Shown: positions 37,374 through 46,423, counted from the stretch's first letter. The stretch: 64,000 nt of DNA from Mucilaginibacter endophyticus (GCF_003351025.1 NZ_QPCG01000009.1:124001-188000); one strand, 5' to 3'. Program-made: numbers and translations. The notes: generated from the letters alone by a model not told the origin.

Positions 37374-38405
37374 TTAATACACAGCTTTATAAAGCTTTTT
37401 AATTTCTTTGTCGGATAGAGCCCTGTCATATAAACGCATGTCATCCAACGCACCTTTCAGGAAATATCCCGGAGAAGGAACATCAGGATTATCCCTGCCG
37501 ATATAAGCATCGGCCGTTATGGTTATATTTGGCGAAGCAATTCCGTTAAATGTAATGTCTTTCACGCCATCAATATAAAGCGCTAAAGTGTGGGTAGGAT
37601 AATTATATACCGTGGTTATCATATGCCAGGCGTTTAACGAAACCATTCCCTGAGTAAGCGTTAATAGTGGGCTGTTATTCTCATTAAATGTTAGCAATCC
37701 TAAACCACCCTGACCGGTTGCAACGAAATCATATCCCGAAATAGACATATTCCACCCGTTGCCCAATTCAGGAATCCTTTTGTCAATGATCTGTGAAGCG
37801 AATGAATAGTTATAAACATCAAGCTTCACCCAGGTAGAAATGGTAAAATCAGTATGCGACAGTCGCAGTGTCTGTTTATCCTTAACCACAATATAACTGC
37901 TGTAACCATTAAAATAATAGGCCCCGTTGGCATTGCCAAACCTATCGGCAACTTGCGTTAAATTATATCCGAAGCCATTATTACCATTGCCGGATACGTC
38001 GGCAGTGTTAGCCCCGAAAGGGTAATAGGCTATCATACCCACCGTAAGGCTATCCTTTACTGTTACGGTGCAACTTATTGATTTTGTTTTTTCGGCGTTA
38101 CTGACAGAAACCTTTGAACTGCCTTCTTTCTTTGCTGTAATTCGTCCTAATTGGCTAACGGATGCTACTGAGGTATCTGATGATACCCAAACAAGCTTTG
38201 TTGTGTCAAAATTTATTGGCCTGACTTTTACATCCAATTGTATAACCTGATCGGTATACATGGTAAGTGTATCTCTCAAAGAAATTTCTTTAAGGGTTTT
38301 GGTGCTGTCTGTTACCGGTTTAGGCTGATCTGTAAGTTTGGTGCAGGATGTGTGTGCAAACGCAAATGCTACCACCAGTAGTAATAGAGGATAAAGTTTC
38401 TTCAT
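37374..38405 (-). CDS. LamG/BIG2-domain exported protein
   Basis: 343-residue surface protein. Signal sequence MKKLLYP-like with Cys in FAHTSCTKL near residue 20; the lipobox is imperfect (His at -3) yet a lipoprotein is likely. Residues about 40-118 form a BIG2 Ig-like domain (VWVSSDTSVASVSQLGRITAKKEG), and 125-340 a LamG/concanavalin-type lectin (YYPFGANTADVSGNGNNG, FTISTWVKLD, HMITTVYNY, DDMRLYDRALSDKEIKKLY). Such proteins bind glycans or cells. It has its own promoter (38430-38458) and terminator, so it is a single-gene unit. Confidence 0.92.
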   Translation of the reverse strand: MKKLYPLLLLVVAFAFAHTSCTKLTDQPKPVTDSTKTLKEISLRDTLTMYTDQVIQLDVKVRPINFDTTKLVWVSSDTSVASVSQLGRITAKKEGSSKVSVSNAEKTKSISCTVTVKDSLTVGMIAYYPFGANTADVSGNGNNGFGYNLTQVADRFGNANGAYYFNGYSSYIVVKDKQTLRLSHTDFTISTWVKLDVYNYSFASQIIDKRIPELGNGWNMSISGYDFVATGQGGLGLLTFNENNSPLLTLTQGMVSLNAWHMITTVYNYPTHTLALYIDGVKDITFNGIASPNITITADAYIGRDNPDVPSPGYFLKGALDDMRLYDRALSDKEIKKLYKAVY

Positions 38406-38429
38406 GTGATAAGGTTATATTTTCAATTA

Positions 38430-38458
38430 CAAATATAAACAAATCTATTCACATCAAA
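38430..38458 (-). promoter_or_regulatory. Promoter of the LamG gene
   Basis: Minus-strand TTTG at 38455-38458, 17 nt, then TATATTTG at 38430-38437; spacing is at the low end for Bacteroidota. The ATG is about 24 bp downstream. Confidence 0.55.
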
Positions 38459-38539
38459 ACTCCAAAAAACGTTGTGCTGCTGGTATAACATTTTGTAAAT
38501 AAATTACTTTGCAGCGTATGCAACTTCATCCTGCTAATA

Positions 38540-40558
38540 TCAATTGTTCTTGATAACAGCTCCTTTTATAACGGTACCTTCCGCTGCTTTCCTTTTTGCT
38601 TCGGCCTTGGTAGTGATCTGTATAACACCGTTTGCACCCCGCTCACCGTAAATAGCGGTTGCGTTTTTATCCTTCCAAACAGTAATGCTTGAAATATCAT
38701 CGGGGTTAATATTTTTGAGGACAAACGATTTTGACTGGGTTACACCATCAATAACATATAACGGCTGTGCCCCATTTTCAAAACCATCCCGTATTGAAAA
38801 TGTAGCCCTGCTTGAATCTCTCCGTATCTGCGCCGCCAGTGAAGACGTATTTGAATCTCCGGTTACAACAGCACCGGTTTTATTTTCACCGGGCTTAGTG
38901 GGTGTGCCGCCAGCAAGTGTAAAACTTATTGGCACGCTATATTGTACCCTTACAGCACGACCGTTTTGAGTACCGGGTTTCCATTCGGGAGACAACTTCA
39001 GCACTCTTATTGCTTCTTCATCACAGCCATAACCTATTCCTCTCAGAACTTTGAAATCAGACAAAGAACCATCTTTTTCAACAACAAAAGTAGCAACCAC
39101 CCGGCCCTGGATATTTTTTTCACGGGCATCTTTAGGATACCTGATATTAGTTGCCAGAAACTTACCAAACGCGTTTATCCCACCTTTAAACTCCGGCACC
39201 TGCTCAACTGCTGTAAATACCTGATCGGAACCGGGTTGAGCCGACGCTATTGAGAATTTTGCAGGTGTAGTAGTCTTTATGGTATCCTCGTCAGCGGCAA
39301 GTTTAAAACTGATAGGTACCGAATATTGAGTCCTCACCGTACGATTACCCTGCATGCCAGGTTTCCAGTTAGGCGATAATTTTATCACCCTTAAAGCTTC
39401 ATTGTTCAGATCATCGGTAATGCCCCTTACTACCTTTTCATTTGAAAGCGCACCATCCCTTTCAACAACAAAAGTGATGATCACCCTGCCCTGGATCTTT
39501 TGCGCGCGGGCGTTAGCAGGATATCTGAGATTACTTTGAAGGAATTTACTGAAAGCCTGTAGTCCTCCCGAAAATTCGGGCACTTTTTCAACCGAAGTAT
39601 AAATAGGTGTAGTATCAGCTGCAGCTACATTGTGCTTTTCAGCACGGATTGGTTCATCAATGGTAATTTCTGTTACCTTACTGGCCGGGGTTGAAAAAAC
39701 CTTATCAGCTTTAGTATTGATAACTGAAATAGCATCACTGTTATTAATAGTTGCTGATGAGAGGACCATCATCAAAATAAACAATGGGGCCGAAAGCCCA
39801 TATTTAGCCAGCGATATCCGGTGCGATTTATTTTTCTGCAGCATAATAATGCGTTCTTTTAATAAGCTTTTATTAAAAAATGAATTAACCAGGCCATGGG
39901 TTGGCGTATTAAAGGTTTGGCTTAAGAGCAGCATGGCGTAGTCGGCCTTGTCGGTACCGGCTTCAACCGCATGCCTGTCGGCAATAAATTCATGGATATG
40001 CTTTATAGCCCTGCGATAGAAATACACTATCGGGTTAAACCAGTTAATGATCATCACCAGCTCAATTAAAAGCACATCGGCCGAGTGCCATTGTTGGGCA
40101 TGCACATCTTCGTGCGTGGCGATGGCTTCGTTAACTTCACCATCGGCATTTAGTTTTACGGTCTTGAAAAAGGAATAAGATACCTGAGGCTCAGGCTGGC
40201 TGATCACTTTTTTTAGCTTAAACAGCTGCCATACCAATCTTGCCGACAAAAACACTATACCCGCTACATACACCAAAAACAGGATCTCGCCTATACTCAC
40301 CGGCGATTCTTCTATCGGTTTAAAGTTGTAAACAGCCACCGGGCTGCTGTACAGCGTGTATTTCACCTGCTGGGTAATAAAAAGATTTTGTACCCAGCTG
40401 GCCTGAATAACGGGTATCATAAATGACAACAGGGCGGCGCTTACCAGGTAAAGCCTGTTAAGCTGAAAAAAGGTTTCTTTTCGGAGCAAAAGCACATAAA
40501 ACCCGTAAAACAGCAACAGGTATATGTTTACCAGTAATAAATATTGCCACCAGTTCAT
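38540..40558 (-). CDS. M56 (BlaR1-like) membrane peptidase with two TonB C-terminal domains and a plug-like tail
   Basis: 672-residue protein. Four membrane helices lie in the first 280 residues; the zinc motif HExxH is in THEDVHAQQ (near residue 125) with IADRHAVEAG further on. After the last helix come two TonB_C domains of about 95 residues each (VPEFSGGLQAFSKFLQ.. and VPEFKGGINAFGKFL..), both with RYP..A.....GRV...F and SVPISF. The tail has a TonB receptor plug-like unit (YVIDGVTQSKSF, IYGERGANGVIQITTK). M56 proteins inactivate BlaI by cleavage after sensing a signal. The BlaI gene lies two bases upstream, so both form one operon. Confidence 0.93.
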   Translation of the reverse strand: MNWWQYLLLVNIYLLLFYGFYVLLLRKETFFQLNRLYLVSAALLSFMIPVIQASWVQNLFITQQVKYTLYSSPVAVYNFKPIEESPVSIGEILFLVYVAGIVFLSARLVWQLFKLKKVISQPEPQVSYSFFKTVKLNADGEVNEAIATHEDVHAQQWHSADVLLIELVMIINWFNPIVYFYRRAIKHIHEFIADRHAVEAGTDKADYAMLLLSQTFNTPTHGLVNSFFNKSLLKERIIMLQKNKSHRISLAKYGLSAPLFILMMVLSSATINNSDAISVINTKADKVFSTPASKVTEITIDEPIRAEKHNVAAADTTPIYTSVEKVPEFSGGLQAFSKFLQSNLRYPANARAQKIQGRVIITFVVERDGALSNEKVVRGITDDLNNEALRVIKLSPNWKPGMQGNRTVRTQYSVPISFKLAADEDTIKTTTPAKFSIASAQPGSDQVFTAVEQVPEFKGGINAFGKFLATNIRYPKDAREKNIQGRVVATFVVEKDGSLSDFKVLRGIGYGCDEEAIRVLKLSPEWKPGTQNGRAVRVQYSVPISFTLAGGTPTKPGENKTGAVVTGDSNTSSLAAQIRRDSSRATFSIRDGFENGAQPLYVIDGVTQSKSFVLKNINPDDISSITVWKDKNATAIYGERGANGVIQITTKAEAKRKAAEGTVIKGAVIKNN

Positions 40559-40560
40559 AA

Positions 40561-40932
40561 TTATCTTTCTTTAAGTTTTTCAATCAGTTTCATGATCTCA
40601 TCGGCCTCTTTCAGGTCGATCTTTTCTTTCTTTACAAAAAACGAAAGCATGCGGTTAACAGAGTTATCAAAATAGCCGCTCAGCAATTTATCGGCAGCAA
40701 AATTCTGATACTGCTCCTTGCTGATCACCGGGTGATATTCATGACTTTTACCAAATGCCTCATGACCAACAAAGCCCTTGGTTTCCAGGATCCGGATAAT
40801 TGTCGACACGGTATTATAAGCGGGCTTGGGCTCAGGTAACTGCTCGATAACGTCTTTAACATACCCTTTTTTTAATTGCCAGAGCACTTGCATGATCTGC
40901 TCTTCGGCGCGGGTTAACTCTTTAATTTCCAT
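40561..40932 (-). CDS. BlaI/MecI-type repressor
   Basis: 123-residue winged-helix repressor: ELTRAEEQIMQVLWQLKKGYVKDVIEQLPEPKPAYNTVSTIIRILETKGFVGHEAFGKSHEYHPVISKEQY. The recognition helix NTVSTIIRILETKGF and the C-terminal dimer helices fit the family. It should bind the dyad at 40947-40967, upstream of its own start, and be cleaved by the neighbouring M56 protein. It is two bases upstream of that gene. Confidence 0.95.
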   Translation of the reverse strand: MEIKELTRAEEQIMQVLWQLKKGYVKDVIEQLPEPKPAYNTVSTIIRILETKGFVGHEAFGKSHEYHPVISKEQYQNFAADKLLSGYFDNSVNRMLSFFVKKEKIDLKEADEIMKLIEKLKER

Positions 40933-40946
40933 GTGCGTGCTTTTAA

Positions 40947-40967
40947 ATTAATACCTCGTGTATTAAT
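40947..40967. promoter_or_regulatory. Candidate BlaI operator
   Basis: Perfect 8-bp arms ATTAATAC / GTATTAAT around a CTCGT spacer, 15 bp upstream of the blaI-like ATG. BlaI sites elsewhere are dyads with TAC/GTA cores; this resembles them. Binding is inferred. Confidence 0.55.
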
Positions 40968-41087
40968 ATATTTAATTGGTTAAACTAAGGTAAGGGACAT
41001 ATTTCAAATTTGCAACTAAATTTTTAGTTATTAATTTCCTAAACTTTAAATCACCATATTCGTTGTGTTGATCACATCCAATTATAC

Positions 41088-42491
41088 ATGAATATAACCT
41101 TCCATGGTGCTGCCCGTAATGTTACCGGTAGCAAGCATTTACTCCGTTTAAACGACGGTACCAGCATATTATTAGATTGCGGCATGTTTCAAGGCCTTGG
41201 AGAACAAACCGAAGAAATGAACGAACATTTTGGTTTTAATCCTAAAGGTGTTACGCACATGATCCTGTCGCACGCGCATATTGACCATTGCGGTTTAATC
41301 CCAAGGTTAGTTGCCGAAGGTTTTGACGGAAACATCTACTGTACATCGGCCACTATGGACCTTACGCGGATCCTGTTGCTTGATTCTGCAAAAATTCAGA
41401 TGCAGGATGCCGAATATAGCAACAAGCACCGCGCCCGCAAAGGCCTGCCCCTGCTTTCGCCTTTATATACCGAGGATGATGTAATGGAAGCCCTGCGCCT
41501 GTTCAAGATTGTTGAATATGGTGAGGAGTTTGCCATTACCCCCGCCGTGAAATTTAATTTTACTGATGCCGGACATATTTTAGGCAGCGCCGCAGTGCAT
41601 ATCACCGTAACCGAAAACGGTAAGGACACATACATTACCTTCAGTGGCGATGTTGGCCGGTACGGCGATTTGTTGCTGAAAAGTCCGCAAACTTTTGAGC
41701 AGGCCAATTATATTTTACTGGAATCAACCTACGGCGATTCGCTGCATAAAGACCTCGGACCTATCGAGGAATCGCTACTTGAAGTTATTAAACAAACCTG
41801 CCAGGTAAAGGGCGGCAAGGTAATTATCCCGGCATTCAGCGTTGGCCGCACGCAGGAATTACTGTATGCCTTAAACAGCCTGGAACTGAAAGGTACCTTA
41901 CCGGATATTCCTTATTATGTAGATAGCCCGCTGTCGGAAAAGGCTACGCAGGTATTGATGAACCACCCAGAGGTTTACAATAAAAACGTGCAGGAAGTTT
42001 TAAAAACCGATGCCAATCCTTTTGGATTTAAAGGCCTGAAATTTATTGAAAGTGTGGAAGAGTCAAAGGCGTTGAATAACGATCCGCGTCCGTGCGTTAT
42101 CATCTCCTCGTCGGGCATGGCCGAAGCCGGGCGGGTAAAACATCACATCAAAAACAATATCAACAACCAAAAGAACACCATTTTAATGGTAGGCTATGCG
42201 GAACCAAATTCGTTAGGCGGACGCTTATTACGCGGCGATCATGAGGTGCATATTTTTGGCGATATGTACGAGGTTAAAGCCGAAGTACGTTCCATCAAAT
42301 CCATGAGTGCCCATGGCGATTATGATGACCTGCTTCATTTTCTGGCCTGCCAGGATCCAGCATTGGTGAAAACCGTTTTTCTGGTTCATGGCGAGTATGA
42401 CGTTCAGCAACATTTTGCCGGGAAACTAAAAGAACATGGGTTCAGGCATATTGAAATACCTTATCAGCATCAAAAGATAGTTTTGGAGTAG
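41088..42491 (+). CDS. Beta-CASP metallo-beta-lactamase-fold nuclease
   Basis: 467-residue protein with the MBL motif SHAHIDHCG at about residues 61-69, SGDVGRYGD later in the fold, LLESTYGDS, the beta-CASP domain motif VGRTQELLYAL, VDSPLSEKATQVL, and C-terminal ISSSGMAEAGRV, HGDYDDLLHF, and VHGEYDVQQ. This is the RNA-processing exonuclease (RNase J-like/CPSF-type) branch, which acts on RNA in the cytoplasm. It is a different protein from the short nuclease that accompanies ligase-associated helicases. It is divergent from the BlaI/M56 operon and has no close partner. Confidence 0.92.
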   Translation: MNITFHGAARNVTGSKHLLRLNDGTSILLDCGMFQGLGEQTEEMNEHFGFNPKGVTHMILSHAHIDHCGLIPRLVAEGFDGNIYCTSATMDLTRILLLDSAKIQMQDAEYSNKHRARKGLPLLSPLYTEDDVMEALRLFKIVEYGEEFAITPAVKFNFTDAGHILGSAAVHITVTENGKDTYITFSGDVGRYGDLLLKSPQTFEQANYILLESTYGDSLHKDLGPIEESLLEVIKQTCQVKGGKVIIPAFSVGRTQELLYALNSLELKGTLPDIPYYVDSPLSEKATQVLMNHPEVYNKNVQEVLKTDANPFGFKGLKFIESVEESKALNNDPRPCVIISSSGMAEAGRVKHHIKNNINNQKNTILMVGYAEPNSLGGRLLRGDHEVHIFGDMYEVKAEVRSIKSMSAHGDYDDLLHFLACQDPALVKTVFLVHGEYDVQQHFAGKLKEHGFRHIEIPYQHQKIVLE

Positions 42492-42522
42492 GTAGTCATC
42501 CCTCGAAGAACGACGAAACCAT

Positions 42523-42610
42523 GTCATTGCGAGGAGGAACGACGAAGCAATCGCATACTATACAGGGCGGACATGCCTCCGTGCGATTGCCGCGCTTCGC
42601 TCGCAATGAC
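42523..42610. repeat. Dispersed intergenic inverted repeat, family A copy 3
   Basis: Starts GTCATTGCGAGG and ends CTCGCAATGAC with less perfect inner arms. It lies between convergent genes, as does copy 1. Confidence 0.8.
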
Positions 42611-42636
42611 ATTTTTTTATAGTGATCTTCTATCCT

Positions 42637-43494
42637 TTACCCCTTCCTCACCTGCTTTATCACCGCAATGATATCCTCTTCACCAAACGCGGCTTCGGCA
42701 TCCTGATAGGTTTGATAGGCGGTTTCGCCAAGCGGAGTAGCCAAACCCAGGTCTTTGGCCAGGCGCAGATCCTTAGTGATATGCTTTAGGGCAAAAGCCG
42801 CACTATAATTATCATTAACAATAGCATCCCCCTTTATTTTGATGAACGGGCTACCTAAAGCACTGTTACCAATCAGCGTTGTCAGCGCTTCTGCATCGAT
42901 GCCGTTTTGTTGTGCCAGCGTTACTGTTTCGGCAAGGCCTTGTGCAACAATACCCAACAAGGTGTTAATTGCCAGTTTGGCCACGTTGCCTGCGCCGGTA
43001 TCGCCAACCAGCATTACCAGTTTGCCCATTTTTTCGAGAATAGGTTTCGCCTGCTCAAATGCACTTACTTCGCCCCCCGCCATAATCACAAGCATGGCAT
43101 CCTCCGCCTGTTTTACACTGCCTGATACCGGCGCATCCAGGTAATGATTACCCTGAGCTTTGGATGCTGCAGCCATCTCCTTGCTTATGGCCGGTGAAAC
43201 AGTACTCATGTTAATGATGATCCTGCCACTCACTTTCGCGGCCAGCAAACCTTCGTCGCCGGTAAAAATATCCTTGATGGCCTTATCATCAGATACCATT
43301 ACAAAAACAACATCAGTATCATTTAATAACAACGCTGGCGATGCGGCCGTACCGATGCCCTGGGCTTTAAATCCCTCTTCCTTGTCCTTACTGCGGTTAT
43401 AAACGCTGAGTGGATACCCGGCCTTAATCAATTGCTGCGACATGGGGACGCCCATTTTACCCAAACCAATCCATCCTATTTTAACTGTATTCAT
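42637..43494 (-). CDS. 3-hydroxyisobutyrate dehydrogenase-family oxidoreductase
   Basis: 285-residue NAD(P)-dependent enzyme of the beta-hydroxyacid dehydrogenase family. Rossmann start KIGWIGLGKMGVPMSQQL, substrate motif DAPVSGSVKQAEDAML, and catalytic Lys in GNVAKLAINTLLG. Members reduce or oxidise 3-hydroxyisobutyrate, tartronate semialdehyde, or glyoxylate, and the exact substrate is unknown. It is followed upstream by an SDR gene on the same strand (58-bp gap). Confidence 0.92.
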   Translation of the reverse strand: MNTVKIGWIGLGKMGVPMSQQLIKAGYPLSVYNRSKDKEEGFKAQGIGTAASPALLLNDTDVVFVMVSDDKAIKDIFTGDEGLLAAKVSGRIIINMSTVSPAISKEMAAASKAQGNHYLDAPVSGSVKQAEDAMLVIMAGGEVSAFEQAKPILEKMGKLVMLVGDTGAGNVAKLAINTLLGIVAQGLAETVTLAQQNGIDAEALTTLIGNSALGSPFIKIKGDAIVNDNYSAAFALKHITKDLRLAKDLGLATPLGETAYQTYQDAEAAFGEEDIIAVIKQVRKG

Positions 43495-43552
43495 GATAGC
43501 TATTTTGTTTTTAATTTATATAGATTTTATTGATGCGAATTTACTGAATCCT

Positions 43553-44326
43553 TCAACCAGGAAATTTAATTCCCGATAAACGTTCGCACTCGACAATAAA
43601 TTTATCCTGAACAACCGGATCTGAAGCTGCAGGATGAACGGAACGTAACTTTTTATGATAGAAATATTTCCCGCTTACCAACACTTCAGGCTCATTGCTT
43701 GCAGCAAGCCATACTTGTGTTTTGGGGCCATCTTCCAAACTATCCGGAGCGCTTGGTCCGCCCATTTTGGTTGCTACCCAGCCCGGTTCCAGGGCGTTTG
43801 AGTACACATCGGGCCATTTGCGGGCAGCGTAAAAAGCCAGGACCACATTGTGTAATTTTGAGTCGGCATAAGCCATATAACCGTTCCAGTTACGAATGTT
43901 CCATTCCAGGTCGCGCAGTGTAGCATCCCCATCTTTGTGTAAGCCCGAACTGATATATACAAGCCGTTTGGGTTTATTTATTAAACAGGTGAGGATATAA
44001 GGACCAAGGCTATTGATAGCAAAAACGTGCGGTAAACCGTCGACGGTTGCTATCCGTCGCCCCTCCTGGTAGCCAACTGCGGCATTATGAATTACCGCGT
44101 CAAAAGTGCCAAGTTTATTTACCTGTTCTGCAACTTTTATAGTTCCAGCAATAGAAGATAAATCGCCGGCAACAACGGCGTCTGCCCCTCGCACAGTGGC
44201 CAAAGCCTCTTTAGCGCGGGCGTCATTACGGGCGTGCAATACCACACTATGACCATCTTTTATTAATAATCGGGCGGCCATCTGCCCTAAACCATCTGCC
44301 GATCCTGTTATAAATATTCTTGACAT
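43553..44326 (-). CDS. Short-chain dehydrogenase/reductase
   Basis: 257-residue SDR with the cofactor motif TGSADGLGQMAARLL, INSLGPY, and catalytic YADSK (Tyr and Lys). It resembles protochlorophyllide-reductase-like or retinol-dehydrogenase-like SDRs in its C-terminal half, with LEPGWVATKMGG. The substrate is not known. It precedes the Crp-like regulator gene on the same strand with about 93 bp between them, and belongs to a set of three SDR genes in 5 kb. Confidence 0.9.
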   Translation of the reverse strand: MSRIFITGSADGLGQMAARLLIKDGHSVVLHARNDARAKEALATVRGADAVVAGDLSSIAGTIKVAEQVNKLGTFDAVIHNAAVGYQEGRRIATVDGLPHVFAINSLGPYILTCLINKPKRLVYISSGLHKDGDATLRDLEWNIRNWNGYMAYADSKLHNVVLAFYAARKWPDVYSNALEPGWVATKMGGPSAPDSLEDGPKTQVWLAASNEPEVLVSGKYFYHKKLRSVHPAASDPVVQDKFIVECERLSGIKFPG

Positions 44327-44419
44327 GTTTGTTCTGTTTTAATGATAAAACAAAGCTCGGCACTAAAGTAACCAGGGCATTTAACAAATGGTAAAAAGCA
44401 CGGTTTATTTATTATGCGA

Positions 44420-44992
44420 TTAACGGATGTTTTTTCGGATCCTGCTTAAAGACTGAGGCGTAACACCCAGGTAAGAAGCGATATCAGTTAAAGGTACCCG
44501 CATAGCCACTTCAGGCTGGCGCTCCAAAAATAACAGGTATCGTTCGGATGAATCATGCCCCAGATAAGCATTTCTTGTTTTTATTTTCTCCAGAAGCGTA
44601 TTCTGCGAAATCTGATCGATCATTTCTTTTAGATAGGGCAGTTTCTCATATAAAGCCAGCAAATTATTTTTACTGATAGCCAGCAATTCCGTATCGCAGG
44701 CAGCCTGGATACTTTCTTCGGCAATCATGTTATTATTGAAGCTGTACAGGATAGTGCAAAACTGATTGTCTTTTAAAAAGAAATAAGTTACCTCATTGCC
44801 TTTATCATTTTGGGCCATGATGCGCAGTACACCGTTTGTAATGAAAAACAACTGTCTTGCTACGTGTCCAAGCGGCAATAACGTATCCCCCTCCTTAAAC
44901 TTCATCGGTTCAAAGGCTTTTGCAATGAGTTCCTGATCACCAACCGGGATTGGTTTCAACTGCTGTAAACGGGCGATGAGTTGCTGTTGCAT
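44420..44992 (-). CDS. Crp/Fnr-family transcriptional regulator
   Basis: 190-residue protein. Residues about 25-110 form a cNMP-binding fold (MKFKEGDTLLPLGHVARQLFFITNGVLRIMA), and the C-terminal end LTDIASYLGVTPQSLSRIRK is the helix-turn-helix. The key cAMP-binding Arg/Glu residues are not conserved, so the effector is likely something else. I chose MQQQLIARL at 44992; the longer frame adds 20 residues in a region between repeats. It lies among SDR genes and may control them, which is inferred. Confidence 0.92.
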   Translation of the reverse strand: MQQQLIARLQQLKPIPVGDQELIAKAFEPMKFKEGDTLLPLGHVARQLFFITNGVLRIMAQNDKGNEVTYFFLKDNQFCTILYSFNNNMIAEESIQAACDTELLAISKNNLLALYEKLPYLKEMIDQISQNTLLEKIKTRNAYLGHDSSERYLLFLERQPEVAMRVPLTDIASYLGVTPQSLSRIRKNIR

Positions 44993-45047
44993 GATACAAA
45001 TATCGGGGAAAGAGATAAGTGTGGTGATAAAAGAATAAAAAACGCTT

Positions 45048-45133
45048 GTCATGCTGAGGCACGAAGCATCTTCTTCGCCCTGTATAGCCGCTTTTTACCT
45101 CGCAGAAGATTCTTCGCTGTCACTCAGAATGAC
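45048..45133. repeat. Dispersed intergenic repeat, family B copy 2
   Basis: GTCATGCTGAGG start and CTCAGAATGAC end, with inner GCATCTTCT / AGAAGATTC words shared with 17881-17968. It lies upstream of the Crp-like gene. Confidence 0.7.
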
Positions 45134-45139
45134 AACAGG

Positions 45140-45565
45140 TCAATAACTCGCCTGTCCTATCTCTAATTTGCTGATCTTATTATCAGCAACCGTAAACTTA
45201 AAATAGGTTTTAAAATCGCCCCACTGGTCGCTGTGGAATTTACCGTAAACATGTAAACCGTTTTGCTCTACCTTATCAATACTGGTAAAGCGCTCATGCC
45301 CCAATGCCTTATCAAAAAAGCTTTTAAAGTTCATTTTGTTACCATCGTCAAAAAGTTGGGCATCATTAGTGAATAAAGCAAACCAGGTTTGTTTATCGCC
45401 GCTTTGCAGAGCCTCAATGGCTTGTTTTACTACCGCGTTACTTAATTTTTCGGTATTCATGGTTTTGATGTTTTGTATAGTTGAGGTAGGCGTTTTTGCA
45501 GCCTGCGCATTTACAGAGGCAGTAATTAATGTACCGTATATGATATAATGGTTAAGCGTTTTCAT
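45140..45565 (-). CDS. SnoaL/NTF2-like exported protein
   Basis: 141-residue protein with a signal-like start (MKTLNHYIIYGTLITASVNAQA) and an NTF2-like cone fold (LQSGDKQTWFALFTNDAQLFDDGNKMNFKSFFDKALGHERF, FKTYFKFTVADNKISKLEIGQ). Family members bind small hydrophobic ligands or act as isomerases; no catalytic residues can be named. An internal start at MNTEKLSNAV would give a cytoplasmic form of about 107 residues, which is a real alternative. It is in the SDR group. Confidence 0.85.
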   Translation of the reverse strand: MKTLNHYIIYGTLITASVNAQAAKTPTSTIQNIKTMNTEKLSNAVVKQAIEALQSGDKQTWFALFTNDAQLFDDGNKMNFKSFFDKALGHERFTSIDKVEQNGLHVYGKFHSDQWGDFKTYFKFTVADNKISKLEIGQASY

Positions 45566-45620
45566 GGCTTAGTAGATGTATAAATCAAATAATATTTTCT
45601 GCCTGTTAAATAGAAACAAC

Positions 45621-45646
45621 AGGTTATAGCTAAGACTACAACCTGC
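45621..45646 (-). terminator. Weak terminator after the SDR gene at 45671
   Basis: 10-bp arms CAGGTTATAG / CTACAACCTG with one wobble and a six-base loop, followed on the minus strand by a moderately T-rich tract. Confidence 0.5.
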
Positions 45647-45670
45647 TGGCGTATGTTACTAAACTGATTA

Positions 45671-46423
45671 TTAATTTGTTGCACCACCGTTTACCAGCAA
45701 ATGCTGGCCGTTTACGAATGATGAAAGATCGCTGGCGAAAAACTCGGCCACATTGGCCACATCTTCAACTTCGGCCAGGCGGCCCATCGGACAACTGTCA
45801 AGCAATTGTTTTCTTAATGCGGGGTAGCTATCAGCTTCGGCAAAGATACCTGAATGATCAACAGCAAATGGTATGATAGAGTTAACTGTTACACCGCGGT
45901 GACCAATTTCTTTTGAAAGGATATCAACCAGATAGCGTGGAGTAGTTTTGCTACCACCATACACAGCCATTCCGGGTACGGGGAATGAGGTGGTACTTGA
46001 GGCAATGTAAATAATACGACCATTGTCTTCTACATTTTTAGCAGCCTGCTGCATGGTGAAGTAAGTGCCTTTAGTATTGATACCGAATACACGGTCAAAC
46101 TGTTCTTCAGTAAAATCAACTACCGGGGTTTCAACAAGCTCGATACCGGCATTGGCTACCACGATATCTATTTTACCAAAGGCTTCTTTAGCTTCTTTAA
46201 ACAACCTTTCAATATCGGCCACTTTGCTGATATCGGCCTGTACAGCTATTACTTTTACACCCATTGCGCTGATGTTGCTTACCACTTCATCGGCAGATGC
46301 TTTATCACGTGAGTAATTGATTACGATATCGGCACCTAATGCCGCGTAACGTTCTGCAATTGCTTTACCTAAACCACGGGCTGAGCCGGTTATTACTGCT
46401 ACTTTATTATTTAATGAGTTCAT
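45671..46423 (-). CDS. Short-chain dehydrogenase/reductase (FabG-like)
   Basis: 250-residue classical SDR: cofactor motif TGSARGLGKAIAERY, VANAGIE (NAG), catalytic Ser/Tyr/Lys in IASSTTSFPVPGMAVYGGSK, and C-terminal FVNGQHLLVNGGATN. Reduces or oxidises a keto/hydroxy group with NAD(P)H; substrate unknown. The tail VNGG is a common FabG-type mark. It is 126 bp downstream of the next SDR gene, with a repeat between. Confidence 0.93.
   Translation of the reverse strand: MNSLNNKVAVITGSARGLGKAIAERYAALGADIVINYSRDKASADEVVSNISAMGVKVIAVQADISKVADIERLFKEAKEAFGKIDIVVANAGIELVETPVVDFTEEQFDRVFGINTKGTYFTMQQAAKNVEDNGRIIYIASSTTSFPVPGMAVYGGSKTTPRYLVDILSKEIGHRGVTVNSIIPFAVDHSGIFAEADSYPALRKQLLDSCPMGRLAEVEDVANVAEFFASDLSSFVNGQHLLVNGGATN

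Noticed and set aside
41088..42491. The partner nuclease of the ligase-associated helicase
   Set aside because: The MBL-fold protein here has the full beta-CASP layout of an RNA exonuclease (467 residues) and is 24 kb away.
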